64,000 nt of DNA from Deinococcus sp. QL22 (GCF_023370075.1 NZ_CP097152.1:372001-436000), one strand, 5' to 3'; counted from the stretch's first letter, positions 18,251-26,916 are shown. Made by a program: numbers and translations. Notes: generated by a model not told the origin, from the sequence alone.

Positions 18251-19902
18251 GTCCGTCTACTGCGCACCAGTTCACTGCCAATATCCTGATTGTCGATGAT
18301 CAAGATGCCAAACGTATGGCGCTTGCTGCTGCGCTCGAACCCTTAGGACACAACGTAGTGCTCGCTTCTTCTGGTCGTGAGGCTCTGCGCCTGCTTCTTC
18401 AGGATGAGTACGCTGTGATTCTTCTTGATGTGCGGATGCCTGACATGGACGGGTTTGAGACCGCTTCATTCATTCGAAGTCGCCAGCAGACCGAGCTGAC
18501 CCCTATTATTTTTGTCACGGCCCATGACCGGGCTGAGGCGGACATGCTGGGCGGATACTCACTCGGCGCGGTTGATTTCATCTTCTCGCCGGTGCGTGCT
18601 GAAGTCCTGCGCGCCAAGGCCAGCGTGTTCGTGGAGTTGCACCTTAAAACGCTGACTGTGCAGTCACATGAGCGGCGTCTGCGTGAACTGGAAGCGCGGG
18701 AGGCACAGGAGATCCAAGAACGGCTGAGGCACGAACGTGAACAGGAGCGGCGTCAGGCCCAGCAGGAGATGCGCAAGCTCTCGAGCGCCCTAGAGCAAAC
18801 CGCCGACCCAGTCTTCATCACGTCTCGCGACGGCACGATCGAATACGTCAATCCAGCGTTTGAAACGGTGACGGGGTATTCCCGTGCAGAAGCTCTTGGA
18901 CAGCGCCCGAACCTACTGAACTCCGGAACTCACGCGAGCACATTGTTTCAGGACATGTGGGAGACGCTGCTGCGGGGCGAAGCGTATCGCAGCGAAGTCG
19001 TCAACCGCCGCAAGAACCGCACCCTCTATTACGAAGAGAAGACAGTCACGCCTATCAAGGATGAGCGGGGCGTCATCACTCATTTCGTGTCTACCGGCAA
19101 GGATGTGACAGAGCGCAAGCGCATCGAAGCTGAGCTGCTCGCGCTTAACACTTTATTGGAAGAGCGGGTGCAGCAGCGCACGGCGGAGCTTGAGGAGGTC
19201 AATGCTGAGCTAGAAGCTTTTGCATACTCCATTTCCCACGACCTGCGCACTCCACTGCGGCACATTGCTAGTTTTGCAGACCTGTTGCAGCGGGACACCG
19301 AACAGCTCCTTCCCGTAAAAGCGGCCAAGCACCTGGGCATTATTCAAGACTCGGCCCGTCGGATGGACTGGCTTATCAATGACCTTCTTGAGTTTGCCCG
19401 TACTGGGCGGCAGGATCTTAACTTTCATCCTGTTCCACTGGAGAATCTCGTTCAGGAGGTGATCCGCCATCTTCAAGCTGAGGACGGGGGGAGCAGCGTT
19501 CAGTGGAACGTTCACAGTCTGCCGGTACTCTACGGAGACCTGCCAGCACTGCGTCAAGTGCTCACAAATCTCCTGTCCAACGCGATGAAATACTCTCGAG
19601 ACCGCGTTCAACCTCGCATTGAGATCTGGGGTACGACGGGCGTTGACGAGCAGATCATTCATGTGAGGGACAACGGTGTTGGATTCGATATGGCCTACAG
19701 CCATAAATTGTTCGGGGTGTTCCAACGCCTGCATAGCCCGGCAGCTTTTGAGGGCTCAGGGATTGGGCTTGCCAATGTGAAACGCATTGTGTTGCGTCAT
19801 GGAGGCCGGGTCTGGGCCGAAAGTCATGAGAATCAGGGTGCCACCTTCAGTTTTGCACTCCCCCAGCGTCACGCTTTGATCCAAGTTGTCGACACGTCCT
19901 GA
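18247..19902 (+). CDS. REC-PAS histidine kinase
   Basis: A 551-residue cytosolic kinase with an N-terminal receiver domain (about 12-125, phospho-acceptor Asp in VILLDVRMPDMDG), a charged coiled coil (about 138-178), a PAS domain (about 178-290, FITSRDGTIEYVNPAF), HisKA (SISHDLRTPLRHI, His near 334) and HATPase_c (LLSNAMKYSRD, DNGVGFD, GSGIGLANVKRI). The order resembles phytochrome-type kinases such as cyanobacterial Cph1 in its output half. A receiver at the front means it can take a phosphate from the upstream giant kinase and pass a signal on. Its ATG overlaps the CheR stop, so the three genes are one operon. No output regulator is encoded nearby. Confidence 0.9.
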   Translation: MSPSTAHQFTANILIVDDQDAKRMALAAALEPLGHNVVLASSGREALRLLLQDEYAVILLDVRMPDMDGFETASFIRSRQQTELTPIIFVTAHDRAEADMLGGYSLGAVDFIFSPVRAEVLRAKASVFVELHLKTLTVQSHERRLRELEAREAQEIQERLRHEREQERRQAQQEMRKLSSALEQTADPVFITSRDGTIEYVNPAFETVTGYSRAEALGQRPNLLNSGTHASTLFQDMWETLLRGEAYRSEVVNRRKNRTLYYEEKTVTPIKDERGVITHFVSTGKDVTERKRIEAELLALNTLLEERVQQRTAELEEVNAELEAFAYSISHDLRTPLRHIASFADLLQRDTEQLLPVKAAKHLGIIQDSARRMDWLINDLLEFARTGRQDLNFHPVPLENLVQEVIRHLQAEDGGSSVQWNVHSLPVLYGDLPALRQVLTNLLSNAMKYSRDRVQPRIEIWGTTGVDEQIIHVRDNGVGFDMAYSHKLFGVFQRLHSPAAFEGSGIGLANVKRIVLRHGGRVWAESHENQGATFSFALPQRHALIQVVDTS

Positions 19903-20036
19903 TTCGATTGATTACTTTAACCGGGGTAGGCATCACTTTCTGCGAACCGTGAAGCCCTTGGCAGAGAGGGACAAACGAAAATACCAATGGCCTCTTGCGC
20001 CAATACTTTCCGAAAGGCACGGATTTGAGCCTTCAC

Positions 20037-20171
20037 AGCGCAGACGACCTCGCGGCTGGAGCGAAGACGCTCAATGCCAAACCCCGCAAAGTCCTGGGTT
20101 GGCAGACACCCAATGAGGCCTCTGAACACGCGCTACACGGGATTGACGCTGCTGTTGCGATGACTGCTTGA
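20037..20171 (+). pseudogene. C-terminal fragment of an IS30-type transposase
   Basis: The frame reads [20 protein letters not shown] then [14 protein letters not shown] and ends at TGA 20169-20171. LN-x-(K/R)PRK-x-LGW-x-TP is the C-terminal signature of IS30 transposases. Only this end survives. Confidence 0.65.
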
Positions 20172-20276
20172 ATCCACCTTGGACACCAGTGGCGTTTTCA
20201 AGCAGAACTGGCTGCACACCAGCTGGTGTACAGCATGAGTCGGAAAGGGAATTGCTGGGAACCTGGTATAAGCCTG

Positions 20277-21233
20277 TCAAGTAGCATTTCCAGCTAGAAC
20301 TGGGGCCTCAGGACTCTTGGATGCGGCTGCTTGCTGCAACAGGGTGAAGAGCTCGCGTGCAATATAGGTCTTCAGAATCCGAAGCGCTTTCCGCTGACTT
20401 TTCCCCTGAGATTTCAGTCTGGTGACTAAGCTTTTCGTTCGCTCATCTTGTCGCAGTCGGACAATAGCAATGATGTGCAGAGCCCAGTTTAAGCGCCGAT
20501 ATCCACTCGTATTGAGCTGCATCCGCGTATTTTGGCCGCTCCCACGCTCCACGGGCGCAGCTCCACAATAACTGGCAAAATGATGTTTGTTTTTGAAGCG
20601 CTCGACACGACCGATCTCACCCAGCACGATGCCTGCGACAACGGGCCCCACGCCCTGAACATTCAACAGGGCTGGAAGCAAAGAGGACACGACGTCCTTC
20701 AGGTGTCGTTCGAGCACCTTGCGTTGCTCCTGAAGCGTCGTCATCACCATTTCGAGGACGGGTCTGACCGGCGAGTTCAGATCGAGGGACGTCAGCGTCG
20801 CTTTATGGGCTTGGTGTTCTTGGGAAAGCTTGCGTTGTGCATGGGTGAGGTCTTGGAGGTGACGTTGCTGTACGCCTCTTTGAAAGGGCGGCAACTCTGG
20901 ATTGGCCATCAGGGCCCGCGCGGCATTTTGCGCGTCTACCACATCATTCTTCTTGCGACCTTTTCGAGCACGGTATTGACTCGTCAAGGTTGGCGGAATG
21001 TGTGTGACAGCTTCGTTGTTCGCGAGCAGTTCACTGACGAAGGTCGTGATAAAGCGGTTTGCCGCACCCTCGATGGCCCACTGCCGACAACTGTACGGGT
21101 GCGCGAAATGATGGAGTTGTGCCAGACCTTCCGCAGTGTTTGGAACCGTCAGGGACGCTAATGGCGTTCCCTGCTCGTCGAGGGCGGCCACGGTATGGCT
21201 GCCAGGATGAGGATCGAGTCCAAGGGTGATCAT
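20277..21233 (-). CDS. IS110-family transposase (bridge-RNA recombinase)
   Basis: A 318-residue recombinase, apparently intact. The N-terminal RuvC-like DEDD domain shows Asp in LGLDPH (residue 6), Glu in AIEGA and the pair in KKNDVVDAQNAA. The C-terminal Transposase_20 domain shows VQGVGPVVAGIVLGEIGRV, FASYCGAAPVERGSGQN (with the conserved Ser region) and NTSGYRRLNWALHIIA. A coiled-coil stretch lies between. This family recombines DNA with a structured RNA that pairs with donor and target. The start ATG at 21233 is the first in frame after the structured leader. Confidence 0.93.
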   Translation of the reverse strand: MITLGLDPHPGSHTVAALDEQGTPLASLTVPNTAEGLAQLHHFAHPYSCRQWAIEGAANRFITTFVSELLANNEAVTHIPPTLTSQYRARKGRKKNDVVDAQNAARALMANPELPPFQRGVQQRHLQDLTHAQRKLSQEHQAHKATLTSLDLNSPVRPVLEMVMTTLQEQRKVLERHLKDVVSSLLPALLNVQGVGPVVAGIVLGEIGRVERFKNKHHFASYCGAAPVERGSGQNTRMQLNTSGYRRLNWALHIIAIVRLRQDERTKSLVTRLKSQGKSQRKALRILKTYIARELFTLLQQAAASKSPEAPVLAGNAT

Positions 21234-21240
21234 GCGACCT

Positions 21241-21413
21241 CCAGTCTCAAGCTGGATGGGCAGCGCGCAGCTCTGTCAAATCGGGCCTCAAGGCATCCTG
21301 GTATCTGGCGACGCGGCGAATCCAACGGAGTGTGGATAGGGGTGTGCAGTTCCCAGCGAGGCCACGGAGGCAGATAATGCGAGGGCAACACCCCCATCCA
21401 CCTCTGTTATACA
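21241..21413 (-). ncRNA. Candidate IS110 bridge RNA
   Basis: On the minus strand the leader folds into a stem of GTGGAT-G-GGGGTG (21401-21389) with CACCCC-T-ATCCAC (21344-21332). The loop contains GCATTATC (21380-21373), identical to the left target half plus core, and GCTGGGA (21357-21351), complementary to core plus right target half (TCCCAGC). Further on, ATACCAGG (21304-21297) equals the element's own right end, and ACAGA (21276-21272) is complementary to the core plus left end (TCTGT). This is the target loop then donor loop order described for the IS621 bridge RNA. Exact RNA ends are not visible. Confidence 0.75.
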
Positions 21414-21742
21414 GATAATGCTGTCTCGGAGAGCTTTTTTGAGACCCTGAAGCGCGAGTTGATTGATGGGCAGGTCTATCCCACCATCGAACAGCCCAGA
21501 GGGAAGATTTTTAAGTACGTGCAGATCTATGACAACCGCAAGGGCCGTCATTCGACGCTGGCTGACTTGACCCCCGTCGAGGTCGAGAGGCAAGCTCTAG
21601 TGGCTTAACCAGATCTACGTGAAATCGGGAGAGGCCCACAGGGCTTCTTTGATTCCACCGTTCTGAAGGCGAGATGCACGCCTCTGCTCATGTGGTGTGA
21701 CAGTCTCTTTTTTCTCTCAAGTTGAGCTTGAACAAACACGAA

Positions 21743-21766
21743 TCAGCCCGCTTTACGGCGGGCTGA
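21743..21766 (-). terminator. Terminator of the DUF4384 gene
   Basis: TCAGCCCGC (21743-21751) and GCGGGCTGA (21758-21766) form a perfect 9-bp stem, 22 bases after the stop codon of the minus-strand gene; TTCGTGTTTG follows on that strand. Confidence 0.75.
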
Positions 21767-21787
21767 GGAGCGTGCCTTATGCTGGAG

Positions 21788-22639
21788 TTATTGAGGCTGT
21801 GTGCGAACCAGTACCACATCGTACGTGGTCGTTCCCGGACGCTGCTTGACCGTTAGGTTGGTGGTCGTGTCGTCATAGAGGGTAAACTTCCCTACGACCT
21901 GCAGGCGCGAGTTGGTTATCTCGTCAGATTCGTAGCCCTGCCTTTTGAGCTGATTGGCATAGAAGTCGAACACGCGCACCAGGCCCAGCGTGGACTTGAA
22001 CGAGGACTTCCAGGTGGAGGTCTTCGTCGTCGTGTTCGAGACCACCGGCAGAGGCGGCGTGGCCACTGTGGCGGAGATCTGATACTGCGCCACATCGGTC
22101 ACCCAGTCTTGGGAGGCCAGCGGCTTGACGATGATAGACAGGGCCTGCGCCAAACCATTCTGGCCACCCTTGACCGTGACTGTCGCGAAACCTGTCTGCT
22201 GATCTTCCTTGAACTGGGCAATATCGTCGAGATCCAGTTCATCGGTACTTGCCACGGCCAACACCTTGTTCAATCCAGCGGGGCCGGCAATATCAAAGGT
22301 AAATTTGTCTTCCTTCCCGGGGAAGCTTTTGGTGGTGTTGGCCTTGATGAAGTTTGAGCCGCCGGCGAATCGATTGGGCAAAATCAGATTGACATTGCCC
22401 CGCTGATCCACGTTGAACAGATACACGTAGGCGTCCTGTGTCGTCTTGACGTTCAGCACGATGCGGTCGCCCGCCACATAGGTCGGGGTTTTGGTGCCCG
22501 TGGTGTCCTTTGCCGTCCAGACGTTCACTTTTAGGGGCGACGCCACAGGGTTCACGATGATGCTCTGCGAGGTGATGGTCTGGGCGAGGGCCGTCGAAGC
22601 GCCCGCCACCAAGGCGAGGGTCATGAGTACGTGTTTCAT
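21788..22639 (-). CDS. Secreted DUF4384-domain protein
   Basis: A 283-residue exported protein. A signal peptide (MKHVLMTLALVAGASTALA) precedes a DUF4384-type beta domain at about 30-130 (LKVNVWTAKDTTGTKTPTYV, GDRIVLNVKTTQDAYVYLFNVDQRG, NLILPNRFAGGSNFI, FPGKEDKFTFDI). The C-terminal half (180-283) is unlike anything I recognise, with a Thr-rich linker then VRVFDFYANQLKRQGYESDE. DUF4384 proteins are common in the Deinococcus envelope; their role is unclear. The ATG at 22639 follows AGAGGT. The gene stands alone between insertion-sequence remnants with its own terminator. Confidence 0.85.
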   Translation of the reverse strand: MKHVLMTLALVAGASTALAQTITSQSIIVNPVASPLKVNVWTAKDTTGTKTPTYVAGDRIVLNVKTTQDAYVYLFNVDQRGNVNLILPNRFAGGSNFIKANTTKSFPGKEDKFTFDIAGPAGLNKVLAVASTDELDLDDIAQFKEDQQTGFATVTVKGGQNGLAQALSIIVKPLASQDWVTDVAQYQISATVATPPLPVVSNTTTKTSTWKSSFKSTLGLVRVFDFYANQLKRQGYESDEITNSRLQVVGKFTLYDDTTTNLTVKQRPGTTTYDVVLVRTQPQ

Positions 22640-22852
22640 ACCTCTACGGTGGCACGCCGGACATGACTGAACCTGAAAATCTCATGACCAAGTCCTGAGG
22701 TGGGGGACGTGTCATGAGGGATAGACCATCGGCAATCAGAATCTTCAAATCGTCGAGGGGATGTTCAGCGTCAGCGGGAACAGGCTGTACGGCCCATGTT
22801 CTCGTTGGATTGGCAAGACCTCTTGTGGCGTGACGAACTGTCCCCCGGTGTA

Positions 22853-24112
22853 TGTAATGTTAGTAGGGTTTGGTGGAGGGTAAGTTCAGTGTGATCCACA
22901 CTGGAGGACAGTCTGTCCGTACCCAAGCAGAAATTCACCGCTGAGTTCAAACACGAAGCCGTCCGTCTCGTTCGCACGACCGGAAAGAGTTGCGCTCAGA
23001 TTGCCCGCGATTTTGGCGTTCCCCCTCACTACGTCATCCGGTGGAAGCAACAGCAGGATCACCAAACGGCCGCTGGCCGCCCTGCTTTCACTGGGCGGGG
23101 GATCCCCGCCCTTTCACCACAGGAGGCTCGCCTTAAAGAACTCGAGCGGGAGCTGGAAATTGCACGGCAGGAACGGGATATTCAGAAAAAAGCATTGGCC
23201 TCCTTTGCCAAGCAGCCCTGATCTTCAACTTTATCGATCAGCACCAGGACGAGTTTCCAGTGAACCGGATGTGCCGGGTTCTCGAAGTCAGCATCAGTGG
23301 GTATGACGCTTCGCGGGGAAGGCTGGAGAGCGAGAGCATCACGAACGACCGGGTGTTGACGGCCAACATCAGAACCAGCTTTGAGGAGAGCCGGGGAACG
23401 TACGGGGCGCTGCGCATCAAAGCTGACCTGTGCGAGCAGGGAGAGCAGGTCAGTCGTCAGCGGATCGGGTGACTCATGTGACAAGCGGCGCTTGTCGCGC
23501 GTGGGAAGCGGAAGTTCCGCACGACGACCAAAGCGAAATCTTCGCGCCCAGTCGCAGAAAACATTCTGGTCAGAGCGTTCACCACTGATCGCCCGAACCA
23601 GAAGTGGGCAACGGACATCACGTATTTACTGACCCGGGAGGGTTGGCTGTACCTGGTCACGGTCATGGATCTGTACTCACGGAAAATCGTCGGCTGGCCG
23701 CTGAATGAGCAACTTCACACACTGCTGGTTACAGCGGCGTTGGCGATGGCCGTAGAGCGTCGGCAGCCACCAGGAGGGCTGCTACACCATTCGGACAGAG
23801 GGAGTCAATAGACGAGCGAGGTGTACAAGCAGGCGTTGGACAGACTGCACGCCGTTCAGAGCATGAGCGTGAAAGGGCTTGGGTTGGAACAATGCTGTAC
23901 AGGAAAGCTTTTTCGCGACCTTGAAAACGGAGATGGAGCTGATCGAGGCCCAGTGGGGTCGTGCTCAGACACGAACAGAGATCTTTGAGCGAACCTGATG
24001 TGTTCTACAACCGCCGCCGTCGTCACTCAGCGCCCTGCTACCGATCCCCAGTGGCCTTCGAGGAGCAAGTCACCATCCCGAACTGACCTTCCTCCCAACC
24101 CTTGACAGATCA
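22853..24112 (+). mobile_element. Degenerate IS3-family element
   Basis: Imperfect ends TGTAATGTTAGTAGGG (22853 on) and, inverted, TGATCTGTCAAGGG (to 24112) bound a complete but dead IS3 element. OrfA (about 22919-23221, VPKQKFTAEFKHEAVRLVRT...) is a readable HTH frame. OrfB starts at 23222 and contains DITYL, VTVMDLYSRKIVGW and LLHHSDRGSQ but is broken by several stops and frame changes, for instance TAG after RGSQ. There is no clear target duplication (GTA and GTC flank it). Confidence 0.8.
22919..23221 (+). pseudogene. IS3 orfA, helix-turn-helix subunit (dead element)
   Basis: About 100 codons read KFTAEFKHEAVRLVRTTGKS, then a helix-turn-helix (CAQIARDFGVPPHYVIRWK) and a leucine-zipper-like tail (ARLKELERELEIARQERDIQ), the standard IS3 OrfA plan. 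There is no ATG at the expected place. The partner orfB is broken, so it is not expected to be active. Confidence 0.65.
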
Positions 24113-24519
24113 GTCACGGCAGGTCAGCCTACCCTGAACCGGTTAAGGCGACATAACCCTGCCCAGTGTTCCGTTTTGTTGCTTGCCAACCCTCACTCTC
24201 TTGGCCCTGTGGGCAGATGGCCTGTTGCCTGTTCCCTGGATTTCTGCGGCCTGGACAACATTTCCCTCAACGTGTCAGGTACTGAGCGGCAACACGATCC
24301 TTTTATCCTCAAACACTGAATTTTAGGGAAATTCAGCGTAAGCTTTCGCAGTGACTTTTCTCTGAAATAAGTTGAAGTTTAATCTTGCTCCATTCAAAAC
24401 TATCTTCCATACTGGACTCATTGCAACTTTCAGCGTACCCGCTTCTTTTATAAGGCTTTGTTTACGCCAGCAGCGGACGAGTGCAAGCTTCCAAACACAC
24501 TCCATTCACAGGAACGCCC
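24113..24519. other. Gap with a solitary IS6-type end
   Basis: GGTCAGCCTACCCTGAACC followed by GGTTAAGGCGACATAACC (24122-24158) is the reverse complement of the transposase-start end of the IS6-type elements in this window, here without an element attached. Beyond it, 24160-24519 contains only the AT-richer upstream region of the membrane protein gene; I see no gene there. Confidence 0.5.
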
Positions 24520-25170
24520 ATGAAACATTTTTGGATGCTTGTTGCTACCCTTCTCACCTTCTTTCTGTTGTTGTTTGTAGTTGTCGAGGCGTTCCAGCTG
24601 CCCCTGCTCACCAACCCCACTCCGCTGCTTCAGCATCACGCCTATGGCGCACTCCTGAGCGTCACCCTGCTGATCGCAGATGTCGTGCTGCCTGTGCCTT
24701 CCAGTTTGATCATGGTAGCGAACGGGGCACTGTACGGCGCACTGCTCGGTGCCACCTTATCCCTGGTGGGTACCGTCGGCGCCACTCTTCTGGGTTATTT
24801 CCTCGGAAAGCGTGGCACGACCTTCCTGACGCGCAATATTCCCTTGGCTTCCCGCCTGACGGCTCAGCGACTCCTGCAACGTTGGGGGCTGCTTGCCATC
24901 ATCGTGACCCGTCCTGTGCCGCTGCTCGCGGAAACCACCGCCATCCTGGCTGGAACCAGTGAATTGCGTTGGACCTCTGTTGCCCTTGCTGCCGCTGCTG
25001 GAGCCTTACCCCCGGCACTGCTGTACGCCGCCGCAGGAGCGGCAACACTCAAGTTGCAGAGCAGCGTCATTATTTTCGCCACCGTGATCGCTCTTGCTGG
25101 CTTGGTCTGGCTGACGGGATACGCCGTGCAACGCTACCTCACTCGGCGAACCGCGCCGCACAGATCCTGA
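24520..25170 (+). CDS. VTT/SNARE-associated (TVP38/DedA-like) membrane protein
   Basis: A 216-residue membrane protein with about five to six hydrophobic segments. The region at about 65-165 carries the VTT-domain pattern: VLPVPSSLIMVANGALYGALLGATLSLVGTVGATLLGYFLGKRG, later TRPVPLLAETTAILAGTSELRW. These proteins are thought to act in lipid transport or membrane homeostasis. The start at 24520 follows AGGA; frames opening earlier would add a non-hydrophobic tail. It stands alone between insertion sequences and ends 11 bases before one. The family call is by pattern. Confidence 0.8.
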   Translation: MKHFWMLVATLLTFFLLLFVVVEAFQLPLLTNPTPLLQHHAYGALLSVTLLIADVVLPVPSSLIMVANGALYGALLGATLSLVGTVGATLLGYFLGKRGTTFLTRNIPLASRLTAQRLLQRWGLLAIIVTRPVPLLAETTAILAGTSELRWTSVALAAAAGALPPALLYAAAGAATLKLQSSVIIFATVIALAGLVWLTGYAVQRYLTRRTAPHRS

Positions 25171-25180
25171 ACGTGTCATG

Positions 25181-25985
25181 ACGGTTCTGTCAGGTTAATT
25201 GGGCAGCTGGTGGACGGAGGGCAGGGGTGGCCTGATTCTTAGGCTACGCCTGCCCCGACCTCGTGCCACATCTGAAGTGCCAGGCGTTGATTGCTTCTTC
25301 TGATGTGGGCGGGAACCGTGGTCCGGGCATGGCGCTGAAGGTTGGTGATCCGGGCGTGGAGATTCAAGAATTCTTGGGTTTGTTTTGTTGTTCTGAAGCC
25401 GAGCTGGCTACGCTCTTGTTGTCGTGTGGGACGATGTGACTGCAAGGTAAGATTATTGCAGCGGGCGGTAGAAATGACCTGCTGGTGGTCGACCGCCTCC
25501 AGAGCTGGGATTGCTTGGATAGCAGCACCATAACTGGCCAACTTGTCGGTACAAATCGTCTCTGGAACGTGGAATTCACCGAGCAGTCGAGCCAAGAACG
25601 TTCTCGCAGCTTCGGTATCTCGATGGCGTTGTAACAAAACATCGAGCACGATCCCGTGCTCGTCTACGGCTCGCCACAACCAGTGGCGGACACCGCCGAC
25701 GGTGGTACACACCGCGTCTATGTGCCATCGAGAACCCTGACAGGGTTCCCGGTGACGCAGCTCTTCAGCGATAAGCGGCGAGAATTTGATGTTCCACTCT
25801 CGCAGCGTGTCGTGGCTCACCCCAATACCACGCTTCTGGAGCAGTTCTTGCACATTTCGGTAACTGAGAGGGAAGCGGTGTTACAGCCAAATTGCATGCT
25901 GGATGATGCTGATTGGGAAGCGATGGCGATAGGGCGTTGCGTCAGTCACTAGCCCCACCCTACCGGTTAACCTGACATAACCGTG
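25181..25985 (-). mobile_element. IS6-family element, 805 bp, complete ends
   Basis: The ends are ACGGTTCTGTCAGGTTAA (25181-25198) and, inverted, ACGGTTATGTCAGGTTAA (25985-25968), matching at 17 of 18 bases. One transposase frame fills the interior on the minus strand. No 8-base target duplication flanks it (GTGTCATG / GCCACAAG). The ends differ from those of the other IS6-type copies in this window (GGTTGTGTTGCCTTAA), so it is a related but distinct element. Confidence 0.85.
25239..25943 (-). pseudogene. IS6-family transposase with a nonsense codon near the start
   Basis: The DDE domain is complete: SRWHIDAVCTTVGG (first Asp), VPETICTDKLASYG (second Asp) and QERSQLGFRTTKQTQEFL (Glu). Upstream, the frame reads HRFPISIIQHAIWL then TAA (25883-25881) then HRFPLSYRNVQELLQKRG. 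Related copies in this window have Ser or Tyr codons at that place (WLSHRFP, WLYHRFP), so TAT or TAC has become TAA. A GTG at 25853 could give a 204-residue shortened protein lacking part of the N-terminal helix region. Probably inactive. Confidence 0.75.
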
Positions 25986-26028
25986 CCACAAGGCCTCAAG
26001 GGCAACTTGAAATCGTCCCGGTTGACCC

Positions 26029-26563
26029 CTACGTTGCCTGTGGGCGCGGCTTAAGCTGGAGCAGTGGCTGGGCTTCGTGTCCAGCTCGTTGATCCGGGCC
26101 CAGATCAGCGGCTGGAGGCTGGATCATCCTCAAAGGCAGCAGGGTGGGCCAGTTTGGCAAGCGAGTTCTCGTCCAAAATTCCACAAAGCTCTTGACCTGC
26201 TGGAAGAAGCTGGACAACTCTACAGGTTTAACCACATACGAATTGGCAAACAGCGCATACGCCTGCGCTACGTCTTGTGCGGCCACTGAGGGAGTCAACA
26301 TCACCACTGGGATGAACTTGAGCTGAGCATCTGCTTTCATGACCCTCAGCAGCTCAAGACCGCTCATCTGCGGCATGGTGACGTCCAGCAGCAAGAGGTC
26401 GGGAAGAACCGCACCCGGATACCGCAATGGCCTCTAAGGCCGCTTGCCCATCCAAATACGTCCTGATGGTCACCTTTCCACTGAAGTCGGCAAACGCTTC
26501 TTCAGCCAAGAGCAGGTCGGACTGATTATCATCAATGACGAAGAGACATAGGGGCCGGAGCAT
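26029..26563 (-). pseudogene. Rcp1/CheY-like response regulator with a frameshift
   Basis: The first part (from ATG 26563) reads CLFVIDDNQSDLLLAEEAF and YLDGQAALEAI; the second, one frame away, reads LRYPGAVLPDLLLLDVTMPQ, MSGLELLRVMKADAQLKFIP and SYVVKPVELSSFFQQVK. Together they make a standard single-domain receiver with the phospho-acceptor Asp in LLLLDVTMP and the conserved Lys in VVKPV. One extra A near 26424 explains the break. Such regulators usually pair with phytochrome-like kinases. Either a real mutation or a sequencing error. Confidence 0.75.
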
Positions 26564-26736
26564 GGTCGTCCCATAGTAATTGACCTGTGATTTTACATAC
26601 GTTTGCCCGGCTTACAGTCCATAGGGTTCCCGCGCCAGCACCTTGGTTCAAACAGTGGTCTGATGGCCTCTGGAGGGCAGGATTGACAGGACAGAGGGCA
26701 GGACAGATCCGCTGAAGCAAACTCGGTGACCGCATC

Positions 26737-26916
26737 TCAGTTGTCGTGCCGCTGAGCGCTCTTGGATTCCGTCCAGTGCCAACTCTCTCGCAGCGCTTCA
26801 ACAGCGTCAATCTTGGCCTGAGTGATTTCGATTTGCCGGATCAACTCTTGAACTTCTTCTTCTAACAGTTGACTGCGCCTTAAAGATTCTGTGATTTCTT
26901 TTTCCCAGGCATCCAT
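26737..26916 (-). CDS. Small coiled-coil protein, 59 aa
   Basis: MDAWEKEITESLRRSQLLEE opens a 59-residue, highly charged frame that looks like one long amphipathic helix (EEEVQELIRQIEITQAKIDAVEALRE) followed by a short polar tail. AAGGTGG precedes the ATG at a workable distance. It overlaps the preceding 72-residue frame by 37 bases in another frame. Function unknown; a small coiled-coil partner of a signalling protein is possible given the receiver fragment downstream, but this is speculation. Confidence 0.45.
   Translation of the reverse strand: MDAWEKEITESLRRSQLLEEEVQELIRQIEITQAKIDAVEALRESWHWTESKSAQRHDN

Larger units (their letters stand above)
20259..21415 (-). mobile_element. IS110-family element inserted in an IS3 gene
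   Basis: The element occupies about 20261-21413 and is flanked on both sides by the dinucleotide GA (20259-20260 and 21414-21415), present once in the reconstructed target TGCTGG-GA-TAATGC. There are no terminal inverted repeats or longer target duplication, as expected of IS110 members. It contains one intact transposase gene on the minus strand and a 180-base non-coding leader before it. The right end carries a small subterminal palindrome (CTGTTATACAG). Confidence 0.85.
20172..21608 (+). pseudogene. IS3-type orfB remnant, interrupted by an IS110 element
   Basis: Two pieces of one transposase gene flank the IS110 element. The left piece ends LAAHQLVYSMSRKGNCW (to 20260); the right piece resumes with DNAVSESFFETLKRELIDG and ends at TAA near 21608. 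Joined, they give the continuous IS3 motif SMSRKGNCWDNAVSESFF, with the third catalytic Glu. The upstream half of the gene is missing. The piece is useful because it defines the empty IS110 target exactly. Confidence 0.8.

Noticed and set aside
21371..21421. 10-base direct repeat CAGATAATGC taken as a target-site duplication of IS110
   Set aside because: One copy lies inside the element leader in a stem-loop; only the second borders the host gene. A guide-target match explains it better.
22740..22852. Possible fragment of a coding gene on the minus strand (VTPQEVLPIQREHGPYSLFP)
   Set aside because: Only about 30 codons read smoothly, with no motif or start; not enough to call a gene fragment.
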